A program made the position numbers and the translations under genes. The notes below the pieces were generated by a model. That model was given only the letters and a program-made list of their open reading frames with translations. It searched no databases and had not been told where the DNA came from. 64,000 bases of DNA from Nocardia paucivorans NBRC 100373 (GTDB lineage Bacteria > Actinomycetota > Actinomycetes > Mycobacteriales > Mycobacteriaceae): the NCBI RefSeq assembly GCF_000308675.1, contig NZ_BAGE01000046.1, positions 271,017-335,016 on the forward strand, read 5' to 3'. Below are positions 8,116 through 15,944 of this stretch, in pieces (position 1 is the first letter of the stretch; every line of letters starts with the position of its first letter).

Positions 8116-10017
8116 CTACAGTGCCGCCGCGCGGTCACGGGCCTTACGGCGGGACAGTTCCCGGGCCCGCTCGGTGGCACTCAGGGTCACCTTGCGCACC
8201 CGCACCACTTCCGGGGTCACCTCCACGCATTCGTCGGCGGCGCAGAACTCCATGGCGCTCTCCAGATCCAACTGCAGCGGTTTGGCCAGGGTCTCCATCA
8301 CATCGGCGGTGGAAGAGCGCATATTGGTGAGCTTCTTCTCCCGGGTGACATTGATATCGAGGTCCTCCGCCCGCGGATTGATCCCCACGACCATGCCCTC
8401 GTAGGTCTCCGCACCCGGTTCCACGAAGAACTGGCCGCGATCGGCGAGCTGGATCATGGCGAACGGGGTCACCGTGCCCGCACGGTCGGAGACCAACGAT
8501 CCGGTGTGCCGGGCCCGGATCTCCCCGGCCCACGGCGCATACCCGTGCGATACGGCGTTGGCGATACCGGTGCCGCGGGTTTCGGTGAGGAAATCGGTGC
8601 GGAAGCCGATGAGTCCACGGGAGGGCACGATGAACTCCATCCGCACCCATCCCGCGGCGTGGTTGGTCATCTGCACCATCTTGCCCTTGCGGTTGGCCAG
8701 CAGCTGGGTGATCGCGCCCAGGTATTCGTCCGGGCAGTCGATGGTGAGCTCCTCATACGGCTCGTACACCTTGCCGTCCACCTGACGGGTCACCACCTGC
8801 GGTTTCCCGACGGTCAGCTCGAACCCTTCGCGCCGCATGGTCTCCACCAGCACGGCCAACGCCAGTTCACCACGGCCCTGCACCTCCCAGGCGTCCGGGC
8901 GACCGATGTCGAGCACCCGCAGCGAGACATTGCCGACCAGTTCCTGATCGAGCCGGGCCTTCACCATGCGCGCGGTGAGTTTGTGTCCCGGCACCCGGCC
9001 CGCCAGCGGCGAGGTGTTGGTGCCGATGACCACCGAGATGGCGGGCTCGTCCACGGTGATCCGCGGCAGCGCCACCGGGTTGTCCGGGTCGGCGAGGGTA
9101 TCGCCGATCATGATGTCCGGGATGCCGGCGACCGCGACGATATCGCCCGCCACCGCGACCTCACCCGGTTTCCGCTCCACCCCGACCGTCTGCAGCAGTT
9201 CGGTGATCTTGACGTTCTTCACACCGTCGCCGTGCATCCACGCCACGGTCTGTCCCTTGCGCAGCTCACCGTTGTGCACCCGCACCAGCGCCAACCGTCC
9301 CAGAAACGCGGAGGCGTCCAGGTTGGTGACATGCGCTTGCAGGGGTGCGGTCGGGTCGCCCTTGGGCGCCGGGATGTGCTCGAGCAGCACATCGAACAGG
9401 GCGTCCAGATTCTCCGCGGCAGGGGCGCTGCCGTTTTCCGGGCGCTCCTTGGCGGCCTTGCCCTCGCGACCGGACGCGTACAGCACCGGCAGGTCCAGCG
9501 CGAGTTCGGCGGCCTCGGCGGCCTCGTCGTCCAGGTCGGAGGCCAGATCCAACAACAGGTCGTGGCTTTCCTCCACGACCTCCGCGATCCGGGCGTCGGG
9601 CCGGTCGGTCTTGTTCACCACCAGGATCACCGGCAAGCAGGCGGCCAGGGCCTTGCGCAGGACGAACCGGGTCTGCGGCAGCGGCCCCTCGGAGGCGTCG
9701 ACCAACAGCACCACACCGTCGACCATGGACAGTCCCCGCTCCACTTCGCCGCCGAAATCGGCGTGGCCCGGGGTATCGATGACATTGATGACGGTGACGC
9801 TGCCGTCCGGGTGGTGCCGGTGGACGGCGGTGTTCTTGGCGAGAATGGTGATGCCCTTCTCGCGTTCCAGATCACCGGAGTCCATCACGCGATCGACCGG
9901 CTCGACCCGCTCGGCGAACGCTCCCGACTGCCGCAACATGGCGTCGACCAGCGTCGTCTTTCCGTGGTCTACGTGGGCCACGATGGCGACGTTGCGAAAA
10001 TCGCGTGCAGACGACAC
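8116..10017 (-). CDS. typA: Translational GTPase TypA/BipA
   Basis: A 633-residue ribosome-associated GTPase of the EF-G-like superfamily, acting in stress adaptation and 50S assembly. Visible motifs are G1 AHVDHGKTT, switch region EREKGITILAKN, G3 DTPGHADF and G4 NKTDRPDA, then the BipA-typical VPSRGLIGFRTDFLTETRG and a basic C-terminus. An ATG lies 75 bp further upstream, but GTG 10017..10015 (VSSARDFRNVAIVAHVDHG) has GGAGGA about 8 nt before it and matches family length. It heads the minus-strand run toward lpqW (49-bp gap). Confidence 0.95.
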   Translation of the reverse strand: MSSARDFRNVAIVAHVDHGKTTLVDAMLRQSGAFAERVEPVDRVMDSGDLEREKGITILAKNTAVHRHHPDGSVTVINVIDTPGHADFGGEVERGLSMVDGVVLLVDASEGPLPQTRFVLRKALAACLPVILVVNKTDRPDARIAEVVEESHDLLLDLASDLDDEAAEAAELALDLPVLYASGREGKAAKERPENGSAPAAENLDALFDVLLEHIPAPKGDPTAPLQAHVTNLDASAFLGRLALVRVHNGELRKGQTVAWMHGDGVKNVKITELLQTVGVERKPGEVAVAGDIVAVAGIPDIMIGDTLADPDNPVALPRITVDEPAISVVIGTNTSPLAGRVPGHKLTARMVKARLDQELVGNVSLRVLDIGRPDAWEVQGRGELALAVLVETMRREGFELTVGKPQVVTRQVDGKVYEPYEELTIDCPDEYLGAITQLLANRKGKMVQMTNHAAGWVRMEFIVPSRGLIGFRTDFLTETRGTGIANAVSHGYAPWAGEIRARHTGSLVSDRAGTVTPFAMIQLADRGQFFVEPGAETYEGMVVGINPRAEDLDINVTREKKLTNMRSSTADVMETLAKPLQLDLESAMEFCAADECVEVTPEVVRVRKVTLSATERARELSRRKARDRAAAL

Positions 10018-10147
10018 GCCGGTTCCTCCTGCTGTTGGCTTGTGCTGTTCGGCCGGACCCTGCGACAGGGGAGACTCGAACTCACCGGGCATCGCGGCCT
10101 GTTACACCCTACCGGGAGCGCCGCACCTACCTTCCGGTGCATGTCGG

Positions 10148-10166
10148 TTAGGGTAAGCTAACCTTC
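10148..10166 (+). promoter_or_regulatory. IdeR (DtxR-family) iron box overlapping a -10 element
   Basis: TTAGGGTAAGCTAACCTTC matches the IdeR 19-bp consensus TTAGGTTAGSCTAACCTAA at 15 positions. Inside it, TAAGCT (10154-10159) fits a TANNNT -10 element. The ATG of the next gene begins at 10168, 8 nt after that hexamer, which is the spacing of leaderless actinobacterial transcripts. Binding of iron-loaded IdeR here would block transcription, so iron repression is predicted. Confidence 0.65.
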
Positions 10167-10167
10167 C

Positions 10168-10344
10168 ATGGGCAAGGTCAAGGCGAAAGAGGTCGCACGT
10201 CTCGAGCCGAAGAAGAAATGCTGTCGCAAGAAGACGCGCTGCGTGAAATGCCCTGTCGTCATTATGCGGATGAAACGCCTGGAAGCCGCGGGCGTCACCG
10301 GCAAAGAGTTGAAAAAGGGACTGAAGAAAGCGCGCGCGGCCTGA
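10168..10344 (+). CDS. Small Lys/Cys-rich protein under a predicted iron box
   Basis: 58 residues, beginning MGKVKAKEVARLEPKKKCC and containing CCRKKTRCVKCP (four cysteines in two pairs), strongly basic. The close CC/C-x2-C arrangement could bind a metal or iron-sulfur cluster; this is inference. No ribosome-binding site can lie before the ATG because the IdeR box and its -10 occupy that space, so leaderless translation is likely. I believe similar small proteins of unknown function occur in mycolic-acid actinobacteria but cannot name the family. It is divergent from typA. Confidence 0.7.
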   Translation: MGKVKAKEVARLEPKKKCCRKKTRCVKCPVVIMRMKRLEAAGVTGKELKKGLKKARAA

Positions 10345-10439
10345 GCGTCCACCGCTTCCGTCCCCGCGCGTCGCGCATATGACGATCGGGCCGTACGGCA
10401 TCGGGTATGAAGTCCCCATGCCGTGGTATCCCGGCCACT

Positions 10440-10757
10440 ATGACCGCTCAGCTGCTCACCGACGCCGAAATCGCCGAAGCACTCGATTCGCTGCCCGAGT
10501 GGACCCGCTCCGGCAATGCCATCACCCGCACCGTGCGGGCGGCCTCGTTCCCCGCGGGGATAGAACTGGTGCGCCGAGTGGCCGAAGCCGCCGAAGCCGC
10601 CGATCACCACCCCGATATCGATATCCGCTGGCGCAATATCACCTTCACCCTGTCCACTCACGCCGTAGGCGGACTCACGGAACGGGACGTGGCTCTGGCT
10701 CGGCAGATAGATCGGCTGGTCGATCGACCCGATCCGACCGACGGCCCGACCGGATGA
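10440..10757 (+). CDS. 4a-hydroxytetrahydrobiopterin dehydratase (pterin-4-alpha-carbinolamine dehydratase)
   Basis: 105 residues, full length for the PCD/DCoH family, which dehydrates the carbinolamine formed by pterin-dependent hydroxylases. The active-site signature is visible: ADHHPDIDIRWRNITFTLSTH, with the HHP pair and the later histidine, followed by GGLTERD. ATG 10440 gives the usual N-terminus MTAQLLTDAEIAEAL. It pairs with pimE as Rv1159A does with Rv1159. Its last 83 bp overlap the 3' end of pimE on the other strand. Confidence 0.9.
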   Translation: MTAQLLTDAEIAEALDSLPEWTRSGNAITRTVRAASFPAGIELVRRVAEAAEAADHHPDIDIRWRNITFTLSTHAVGGLTERDVALARQIDRLVDRPDPTDGPTG

Positions 10758-11937
10758 TCCAGGCGTAGAACGCCAGCACACCGATCACATCGACCGCCCC
10801 CAACCAGGACAGAATCCCCGGCCGGGAAATCGTCCAGATCGAGTCCTGGAAGAACGACAGCACCCACGGCGCTCCCACGAGGGCGGTGAGCAGCCAATAA
10901 CCGGCCAGGATCCGCGCCCCCGGTATCGACCGATACGGCCCGTACACCAGCCACAGCACGGTGGGCAACAGCCAGCCCCAGTGGTGCGACCACGAGATGG
11001 GCGAGATCATCAGCCCGAACAACTGCACCACCACCAGGGTGCCCAGCAGATCGTCCCGGCGCAGTGCGCGCCAGGCGAACCAGGCCATCGCCGTGGTCAG
11101 CGCGACACCCGCCAACCACCAGGGGCCGGTCTCCACATCGGTGCCGAGCAGGCGGCTCAGCGTCCCGCGCAACGACTGGTTCCACACCGAACCCACGGGT
11201 CCGATCCGGTCGGCGTCGCCGAGCAGGGTGCCGAAATACCGTCGGGTCTCCGCGGGCGCGAGCAGAAAGCTGAGCCCCACGGTGGCAGCGAAGACCACCG
11301 CCGACCACAGTGCCGTGACCCAGCGCCGCCGGGCCGCGAAGTACAGCCCGCTGATCGCGGGGGTCAGCTTTATCCCGGCCACAACGCCGACCAGCGATCC
11401 GGAGAGCCACCATCGACTGCTGCGGACCGCCAGCATGACACCGAGCATCAGGAAGACATTGACCTGTCCGTAGTCGATGGTGGTGCGCACCGGCTCCAGC
11501 CACAATCCGACCGCCGTCCAGGCCACGATCGCCGTGCGCCGATGCGGCCGACGCGCCTCCTCGGGCCCCAACAGCAATTCGAACGCGATCCGCACCACCC
11601 AGTACAGGGCCGCCGCGATGGCCAGTAGCCACAACACCGCCACCAGGGTGAACGGCAGATAGTGCAGCGGGAAGAACACCACCGCGGCGAATGGCGGATA
11701 GGTGAACGGCAGCGGGAAGTCCGGGGTCTTCTCCGCGTAGGTGAAGTCGTAGAGGTGTTCGGTCAGCAGCGCGGCCGAGCCGTCCACGTAGACGTGCAAG
11801 TCCACCAGGTTCATCCCGTTGGGCGCCAACAGCATCCACAGCATGCGCACCAGCACGGTCAAACCCAGTGCCGCGACGGCAAAACGGAAGGGTGCGGCGG
11901 ACGGACGGCTATCGGTCCGGGCGCGGGACTGGTTCAC
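10675..11937 (-). CDS. pimE: Polyprenyl-phosphomannose-dependent alpha-1,2-mannosyltransferase PimE (GT87/DUF2029)
   Basis: About 420 residues with roughly ten hydrophobic helices, beginning FRFAVAALGLTVLVRMLWML, and short basic loops: a GT-C membrane glycosyltransferase of family GT87. GT-C-type loop motifs include VDLHVYVDG near the N-terminus and PFTYPPFAAVVFFPLHYLPF. In mycobacteria PimE adds the alpha-1,2-mannose that makes polar PIMs (PIM5/6). Position beside the pterin dehydratase and in the typA-lpqW block supports PimE over other GT87 paralogues. The start is uncertain; GTG 11937 fits family length (431 in M. tuberculosis) but lacks a strong ribosome-binding site. Confidence 0.82.
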   Translation of the reverse strand: MNQSRARTDSRPSAAPFRFAVAALGLTVLVRMLWMLLAPNGMNLVDLHVYVDGSAALLTEHLYDFTYAEKTPDFPLPFTYPPFAAVVFFPLHYLPFTLVAVLWLLAIAAALYWVVRIAFELLLGPEEARRPHRRTAIVAWTAVGLWLEPVRTTIDYGQVNVFLMLGVMLAVRSSRWWLSGSLVGVVAGIKLTPAISGLYFAARRRWVTALWSAVVFAATVGLSFLLAPAETRRYFGTLLGDADRIGPVGSVWNQSLRGTLSRLLGTDVETGPWWLAGVALTTAMAWFAWRALRRDDLLGTLVVVQLFGLMISPISWSHHWGWLLPTVLWLVYGPYRSIPGARILAGYWLLTALVGAPWVLSFFQDSIWTISRPGILSWLGAVDVIGVLAFYAWIIRSGRRSDRVDRPADLSAEPEPRPVP

Positions 11938-12377
11938 TACACGGGCTTTCGAGTCGGGCCGTCGGCCGGACCCGCATGGGTGGGCGATTCGGCGACAGGT
12001 GCTTCCGGCTCGCACTACCTTAGCCGTGGTCGATGACGTCACCTTCGGCGGCGCGGTGCCGTGTCCTCCGAAACCGCTTTCGGCGGTACCGTGCGGAGCC
12101 GTCACGACCTGGGGTCTTCCCCCTTTCCACACCACCGCCGCAATCGGGCCGATCTCGACATCAGGGCAGCTCCATCGGAGTCGACTCTCGTTCCCGGGAC
12201 GAATTTTTGTGATGGGATCGAAGCAGACGGTATCGATCTCTGTGATCGGTATGAAATAACATTTGCATCAATACTCACAGCAATCACACAGGTCACACCC
12301 TGGAGTGCTATACCACAGATGGGTAACGGTCGCGAACCCGGCCCCGACGCTGTACAACGCGCAAGGAGGTCCTTAGA
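11938..12377. other. Divergent intergenic region between pimE and a secreted-protein gene
   Basis: About 440 bp. Positions 12200-12310 are distinctly AT-richer than the surroundings. Three TCACA elements begin at 12275, 12284 and 12293, exactly 9 bp apart, with TGTGATC at 12241. AAGGAGG at 12363-12369 serves the downstream GTG. I see no gene or RNA. Confidence 0.5.
12275..12297. repeat. Three TCACA direct repeats, 9-bp period
   Basis: TCACAGCAA, TCACACAGG and TCACACC follow one another about 80-100 bp before the start of the secreted protein. Evenly spaced short repeats in a promoter region may be regulator half-sites; a CRP-like TGTGA/TCACA relationship is possible but no full palindrome is present. 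Confidence 0.35.
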
Positions 12378-13238
12378 GTGACCCCGAAACGACGGTATTT
12401 CAGCGTCGCTCCGATGTACCACGAGGTAAGGACGGCTAGACCAGTGCTTCGCACCCGAGGATCGCGGATCGCATTGTCCGCGCTCGTTATCGCCGCGAGC
12501 GCCTCCCTCGCGGCGCCGACCACGGCCGTCGCGGCCCCGGCACCCACAGCGTCGGTGAACAGTGTTCCCATGGTGCCCGAAGGCGTCCCCGTGGACGCTC
12601 TGGTCTCCCTGGCTCCCGTTATCGCGGATGCGATCGCGGCCCCCGCTCCGGCAGGAGAGATCGCCGCGCCGGGGAGCACCCAGGCGCTGATCCTGGACCA
12701 GGCCCGCCGGCTGCTCGCCACGGTGCCGCTGCCGCCGCAGATCAAGTCCACTCTGGAACGTGTCATCACCTTCCTGGACGGAAGCGGTGGCGGCGGCGTG
12801 GAGGTCCCGCAGGACGGACCGGCCATTGCCCAGTTCCTCTACCCGACCGTGGGTCAGGACTGCATCGCCCCTTCCGGTGATTCGGTCGGAACCGCGCTCG
12901 CCGTCCCGGGTCCCGCGCAGCTCCCGCCGCCCGGCCCGGCCGCGGGGCAGACCGGCTTCGTGTTCACCGCGCTCGGCACCGACCGGCCGACCGCGACCCA
13001 GAATCCACCGATGACCGTGCAGTGGCGCAATCTGGACACCGGTGCCTCAGGTGTCCAGCCGCTGACCACCGAGGCCAATATCAACCCCGATGGCCCGGCC
13101 ACCCTGTCGGCGATCGCCGACACCGGCCGCGGTCGGATCGTGGCCGTTATCGGCGGCTCGCTGACCACTCAGGTCGAGGACGGCTCGGCGCGCACCTGCT
13201 CCTTCGTGCCGACCCTCGGGTTCTTCACGGTCGCCTGA
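12378..13238 (+). CDS. Secreted Ala/Pro-rich protein of unknown function
   Basis: 286 residues from GTG 12378, preceded by AAGGAGG with 8-nt spacing. After a ~30-residue basic leader comes a Sec signal-like stretch, IALSALVIAASASLAAP, then VAAPAPTASV, suggesting export. The mature part is Ala/Pro/Gly-rich with a probable helical segment (about 90-130) and two cysteines (near 162 and 275) that could form a disulfide. M. tuberculosis has Ala/Pro-rich secreted proteins (Rv1157c, Rv1158c) next to pimE, so a positional counterpart is likely. A strong terminator hairpin follows. Confidence 0.75.
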   Translation: MTPKRRYFSVAPMYHEVRTARPVLRTRGSRIALSALVIAASASLAAPTTAVAAPAPTASVNSVPMVPEGVPVDALVSLAPVIADAIAAPAPAGEIAAPGSTQALILDQARRLLATVPLPPQIKSTLERVITFLDGSGGGGVEVPQDGPAIAQFLYPTVGQDCIAPSGDSVGTALAVPGPAQLPPPGPAAGQTGFVFTALGTDRPTATQNPPMTVQWRNLDTGASGVQPLTTEANINPDGPATLSAIADTGRGRIVAVIGGSLTTQVEDGSARTCSFVPTLGFFTVA

Positions 13239-13253
13239 CAACATTCGGATATC

Positions 13254-13286
13254 TGGGCCCCGCGAGCGATACGCTCGCGGGGCCCA
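13254..13286 (+). terminator. Strong hairpin terminator after the secreted-protein gene
   Basis: A perfect inverted repeat: arm TGGGCCCCGCGAGCG (13254-13268), loop ATA, arm CGCTCGCGGGGCCCA (13272-13286). It starts 16 nt after the stop codon at 13238. There is no T-tract, which is common for actinobacterial terminators. Confidence 0.75.
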
Positions 13287-13352
13287 TATCGGTATACGGA
13301 GATCTGCCCGGCCCCCTCCCGAGCCTTCCATCACTGTGGTAAACCGGGACCC

Positions 13353-13715
13353 ATGGCCGCTCCCGAGATCCCCACGAAGCCCCGCCCCGGTCCACACCGC
13401 GGCCGACATTCCCACCGATCGATTCTTTCCATTCGTTCGGAGGGGTCGATCCTGTCCATCGGCTCGGCGTATTCGATCCTGTCCATCGGCAGTGTCGGCT
13501 CGATCCTGTCGATCGGTTCCATCGGATCGTTCGCCTCGGTCATCTCGTCCGGCTCGTTCCTCAGCATCGGCTCGGCCCTGTCCGGGCTGTCCCGGTGGTC
13601 GCTGCTGTCCTGGATGGGCAACCACCACTCCCCCGAGAGCCGTCCCTCCCTACGAGTGGTTCCCGAGGACGAGCCCGACCTGCGCGTCGCTTCCACCTGT
13701 CACTGCCAGACCTGA
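13353..13715 (+). CDS. SILSIGS nonapeptide-repeat protein
   Basis: 120 residues. After a short His/Arg/Pro-rich head, residues ~23-85 consist of about seven 9-residue repeats with consensus SILSIGSxG (SILSIRSEG, SILSIGSAY, SILSIGSVG, SILSIGSIG, SFASVISSG, SFLSIGSAL). The regular Ser/Ile/Gly pattern suggests a beta-solenoid or stacked beta structure. The tail is acidic and ends with a CxC (TCHCQT). No signal peptide or catalytic motif is visible. I have a general impression that similar repeat proteins occur in other actinobacteria, but I know no function. The ribosome-binding site is weak. Confidence 0.7.
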   Translation: MAAPEIPTKPRPGPHRGRHSHRSILSIRSEGSILSIGSAYSILSIGSVGSILSIGSIGSFASVISSGSFLSIGSALSGLSRWSLLSWMGNHHSPESRPSLRVVPEDEPDLRVASTCHCQT

Positions 13716-13793
13716 GGAACCGCTGCGCCGAGCCCGACCCGGCGGGCTCATCCACCCCGGACGATCATGCGACGGGGTGCGGTCGGCGGATGG

Positions 13794-14519
13794 TTACCAG
13801 GCGCCGTATTCCGGGGTGAGGATCTCGTTCACGTCGACTCCGACACCATCGACGGTGCGGCGGTCGATTTCGACCTGATGCAGATGGGCGGCCGGATGGA
13901 CGAACCCCGCGGGAGTGCCCCAGTTGTGCTGCCAATACCAGGAACCCACGCCGGCGAGCCGGGCGAGTTCGATGGTCGGCGCGTTGGCATAGACGCCGGT
14001 GTTCTCCCGACCCAGGACCGACTGCCAACCCTGTAGATAGGGCAGGATCAACGTGGCGAAATCGATCGGATTCGGGTTGTCATCGATGGAGGCGTAGATC
14101 GGCCGTCCCGGCGGACCACCCGCGGCGCGATGCAGTTCCAGACCGCGCTCGGCATGCCGCTTCCCGGCCTCGTGCCCGCCCCGCCAGTCCGCCGTCGGCC
14201 CCTTGCCGTACTGATAGCAGGAAACGATCCGCAATCCTGCCGCCCGCAGCGCCTCCACTTCGGCGCTCTGTACCGGTTTGCCCCGCATCCATTCGGCGCC
14301 GGGCCGACGATCCGACACATAGCGAATCACCCCGACATGGCCGGCTTCCTTGATGGCCGACGCGGCGGGCACTCCGGCCGAATAGTCGAGCAGGGTGCCG
14401 AAGGGACGGGCGGCGGCGGGCGACGAACCGACCGCCGCTCCCGCGGTGCCGACCACCGCACCTATCGCGGCCGCCGTGGTGTATCCGAAAAGAGCACGCC
14501 GAGACAGAGCGGATCGCAT
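13794..14519 (-). CDS. Tat-exported DUF1906 glycoside-hydrolase-like protein (Rv2525c type)
   Basis: 241 residues. The N-terminus MRSALSRRALFGYTTAAAIG is a twin-arginine signal (SRRALFGY), followed by a hydrophobic stretch and AAARPF cleavage region. The mature part starts GTLLDYSAGVPAA and shows RYVSDRR, SCYQYGK, GRPIYASIDDN and YWQHNWG, typical of the DUF1906/Rv2525c-like TIM-barrel family related to lysozyme-like hydrolases. In mycobacteria the Rv2525c protein is Tat-exported and linked to cell-wall biology. It stands alone; about 170 bp of AT-richer DNA precede it. Confidence 0.85.
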   Translation of the reverse strand: MRSALSRRALFGYTTAAAIGAVVGTAGAAVGSSPAAARPFGTLLDYSAGVPAASAIKEAGHVGVIRYVSDRRPGAEWMRGKPVQSAEVEALRAAGLRIVSCYQYGKGPTADWRGGHEAGKRHAERGLELHRAAGGPPGRPIYASIDDNPNPIDFATLILPYLQGWQSVLGRENTGVYANAPTIELARLAGVGSWYWQHNWGTPAGFVHPAAHLHQVEIDRRTVDGVGVDVNEILTPEYGAW

Positions 14520-14691
14520 CGCAGGACTCCTTCGCGCACAACCGAATGGAACGGCAACAGCGTGCCCGGCGCGCCTTCCCCAAAGCGCCGCGCGCCGGGT
14601 GCCTCGAACGTGAGCCTATTTCACCATATTCACATAGGTAACTCCAGAACCATCCATTACACGCGCAACACAAAAGTGGATGGGGCCGGGC

Positions 14692-15885
14692 TCATAGCAG
14701 TCGATCGATTCGTTCGGCCACATCGACGGTGCGTCCCGTCGGGTCCGCCAATTCTCGTTCCACGAATCGCACCACCTGACCGATGACCTGTTTCTTGATC
14801 TTGGCCACCGCCCCGAGCGCGGCCGCGCGTAATCCGTCCGCCGCGAATTCCATATGGATATCGGCGGGAGCGGGAGGTTCGGCCTCGACCACGATCCACA
14901 ACGGCGCGGCGGCACGGGCGGTGAGCACCAACGGAATGGCCAACTCGGCGCGATAGTGATTGGCCTTGAGCACATCGACGGTGATGTCCAGCGATACCGG
15001 AACCAGCAGATCGAACTGGACCGCGGTGGTATCGACCACATCGGTGGATATCACCGGCACGGATCGTTCGGACAGTTCCGGAGCCCCGATTTCACCGTGC
15101 ACCTCGACCTGCGCCGACGCCCGAGGCCCGGTGCGGAACGGCCCCACCGCGATACCGCGCCCGGAAAGCCGTCCCACCACTTCGAACACCCGCTCGCGGG
15201 TGACGATTCGCGGAAAGAACCGCCGACCGAACTCGGCGTAGTCGATCCAGTCGAATTCGGTGCGGGTGCGATGTTCGGAGCGGACACCCGCGACAATGGC
15301 CTCGATATCGTAGATCCGCCGGCGCCGCGTCGACGGGTCGGCGAGCAGGGCGTTCACCCGCTTGGCGATTTCCCGCCGCAGACGTCCCGCGATCGGATCG
15401 AGCAGCCATTCGCTCTTCGAATCCTCGGCGCGGGCGCGCAGCACCACGTTCACATCGTCCGGGTGGACCCGAGGGATATCGATGACGATCAGCAGTGGGT
15501 CGGCGGTACGGGCATGCAGGGTGAGACCGACGAACACACCCGCCTCCACCCGCAGTTTCTTGCCACCCACCAACACCTTCAAGGTGAGAAACGCCGGAAT
15601 CCGGGTGTCGAAGACGACCTCCGGGCCGCGGCGAACGACCTCGGGCCTGCCCAACCTGCCCTCGGCGACGAACCCCGCGAGACCGGCCGGGCCCAGCGAG
15701 AACGGGCCGATCGTGAGCCCGCGGTCGGTGATACCGGCAATGGCGGCCTCGATCCGCCGCACCGTCACCGCCTGGGCGACGAAACGTTCACCGAACTCGG
15801 GGTAGTCGATCCAAATCGGCTCGTCCACAGCGATCGGTTCCAATACGCGCTCCGAGACCCTCACCTCCCACGAACTGCTCGTCAC
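14692..15885 (-). CDS. Protein of two tandem homologous domains, function unknown
   Basis: 397 residues with no signal peptide or membrane helix. The halves are clearly duplicated: WIDYPEFGERFVAQAVTVRR with later RGLTIGPFSLGP (about 26-75) repeats as WIDYAEFGRRFFPRIVTRER with RGIAVGPFRTGP (about 216-265). Each half then has a beta-rich stretch and ends in an amphipathic helix of the type RLRREIAKRVNALL or AKIKKQVIGQVVRFV. The alternating hydrophobic strands plus terminal helix could suit a lipid-binding fold, but this is speculation. I do not recognise the family. Confidence 0.75.
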   Translation of the reverse strand: MTSSSWEVRVSERVLEPIAVDEPIWIDYPEFGERFVAQAVTVRRIEAAIAGITDRGLTIGPFSLGPAGLAGFVAEGRLGRPEVVRRGPEVVFDTRIPAFLTLKVLVGGKKLRVEAGVFVGLTLHARTADPLLIVIDIPRVHPDDVNVVLRARAEDSKSEWLLDPIAGRLRREIAKRVNALLADPSTRRRRIYDIEAIVAGVRSEHRTRTEFDWIDYAEFGRRFFPRIVTRERVFEVVGRLSGRGIAVGPFRTGPRASAQVEVHGEIGAPELSERSVPVISTDVVDTTAVQFDLLVPVSLDITVDVLKANHYRAELAIPLVLTARAAAPLWIVVEAEPPAPADIHMEFAADGLRAAALGAVAKIKKQVIGQVVRFVERELADPTGRTVDVAERIDRLL

Positions 15886-15944
15886 AGTACGCGATAACGA
15901 TGACGCGGGTCGCGGGCCCGTCCGTGCTCATGGCGCGAATGCGC

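Noticed and set aside
7693..10161. Plus-strand open frame of about 820 codons opposite lpqW and typA
   Set aside because: Composition is typical of the mirror frame of a GC-rich gene; typA and lpqW explain the DNA fully.
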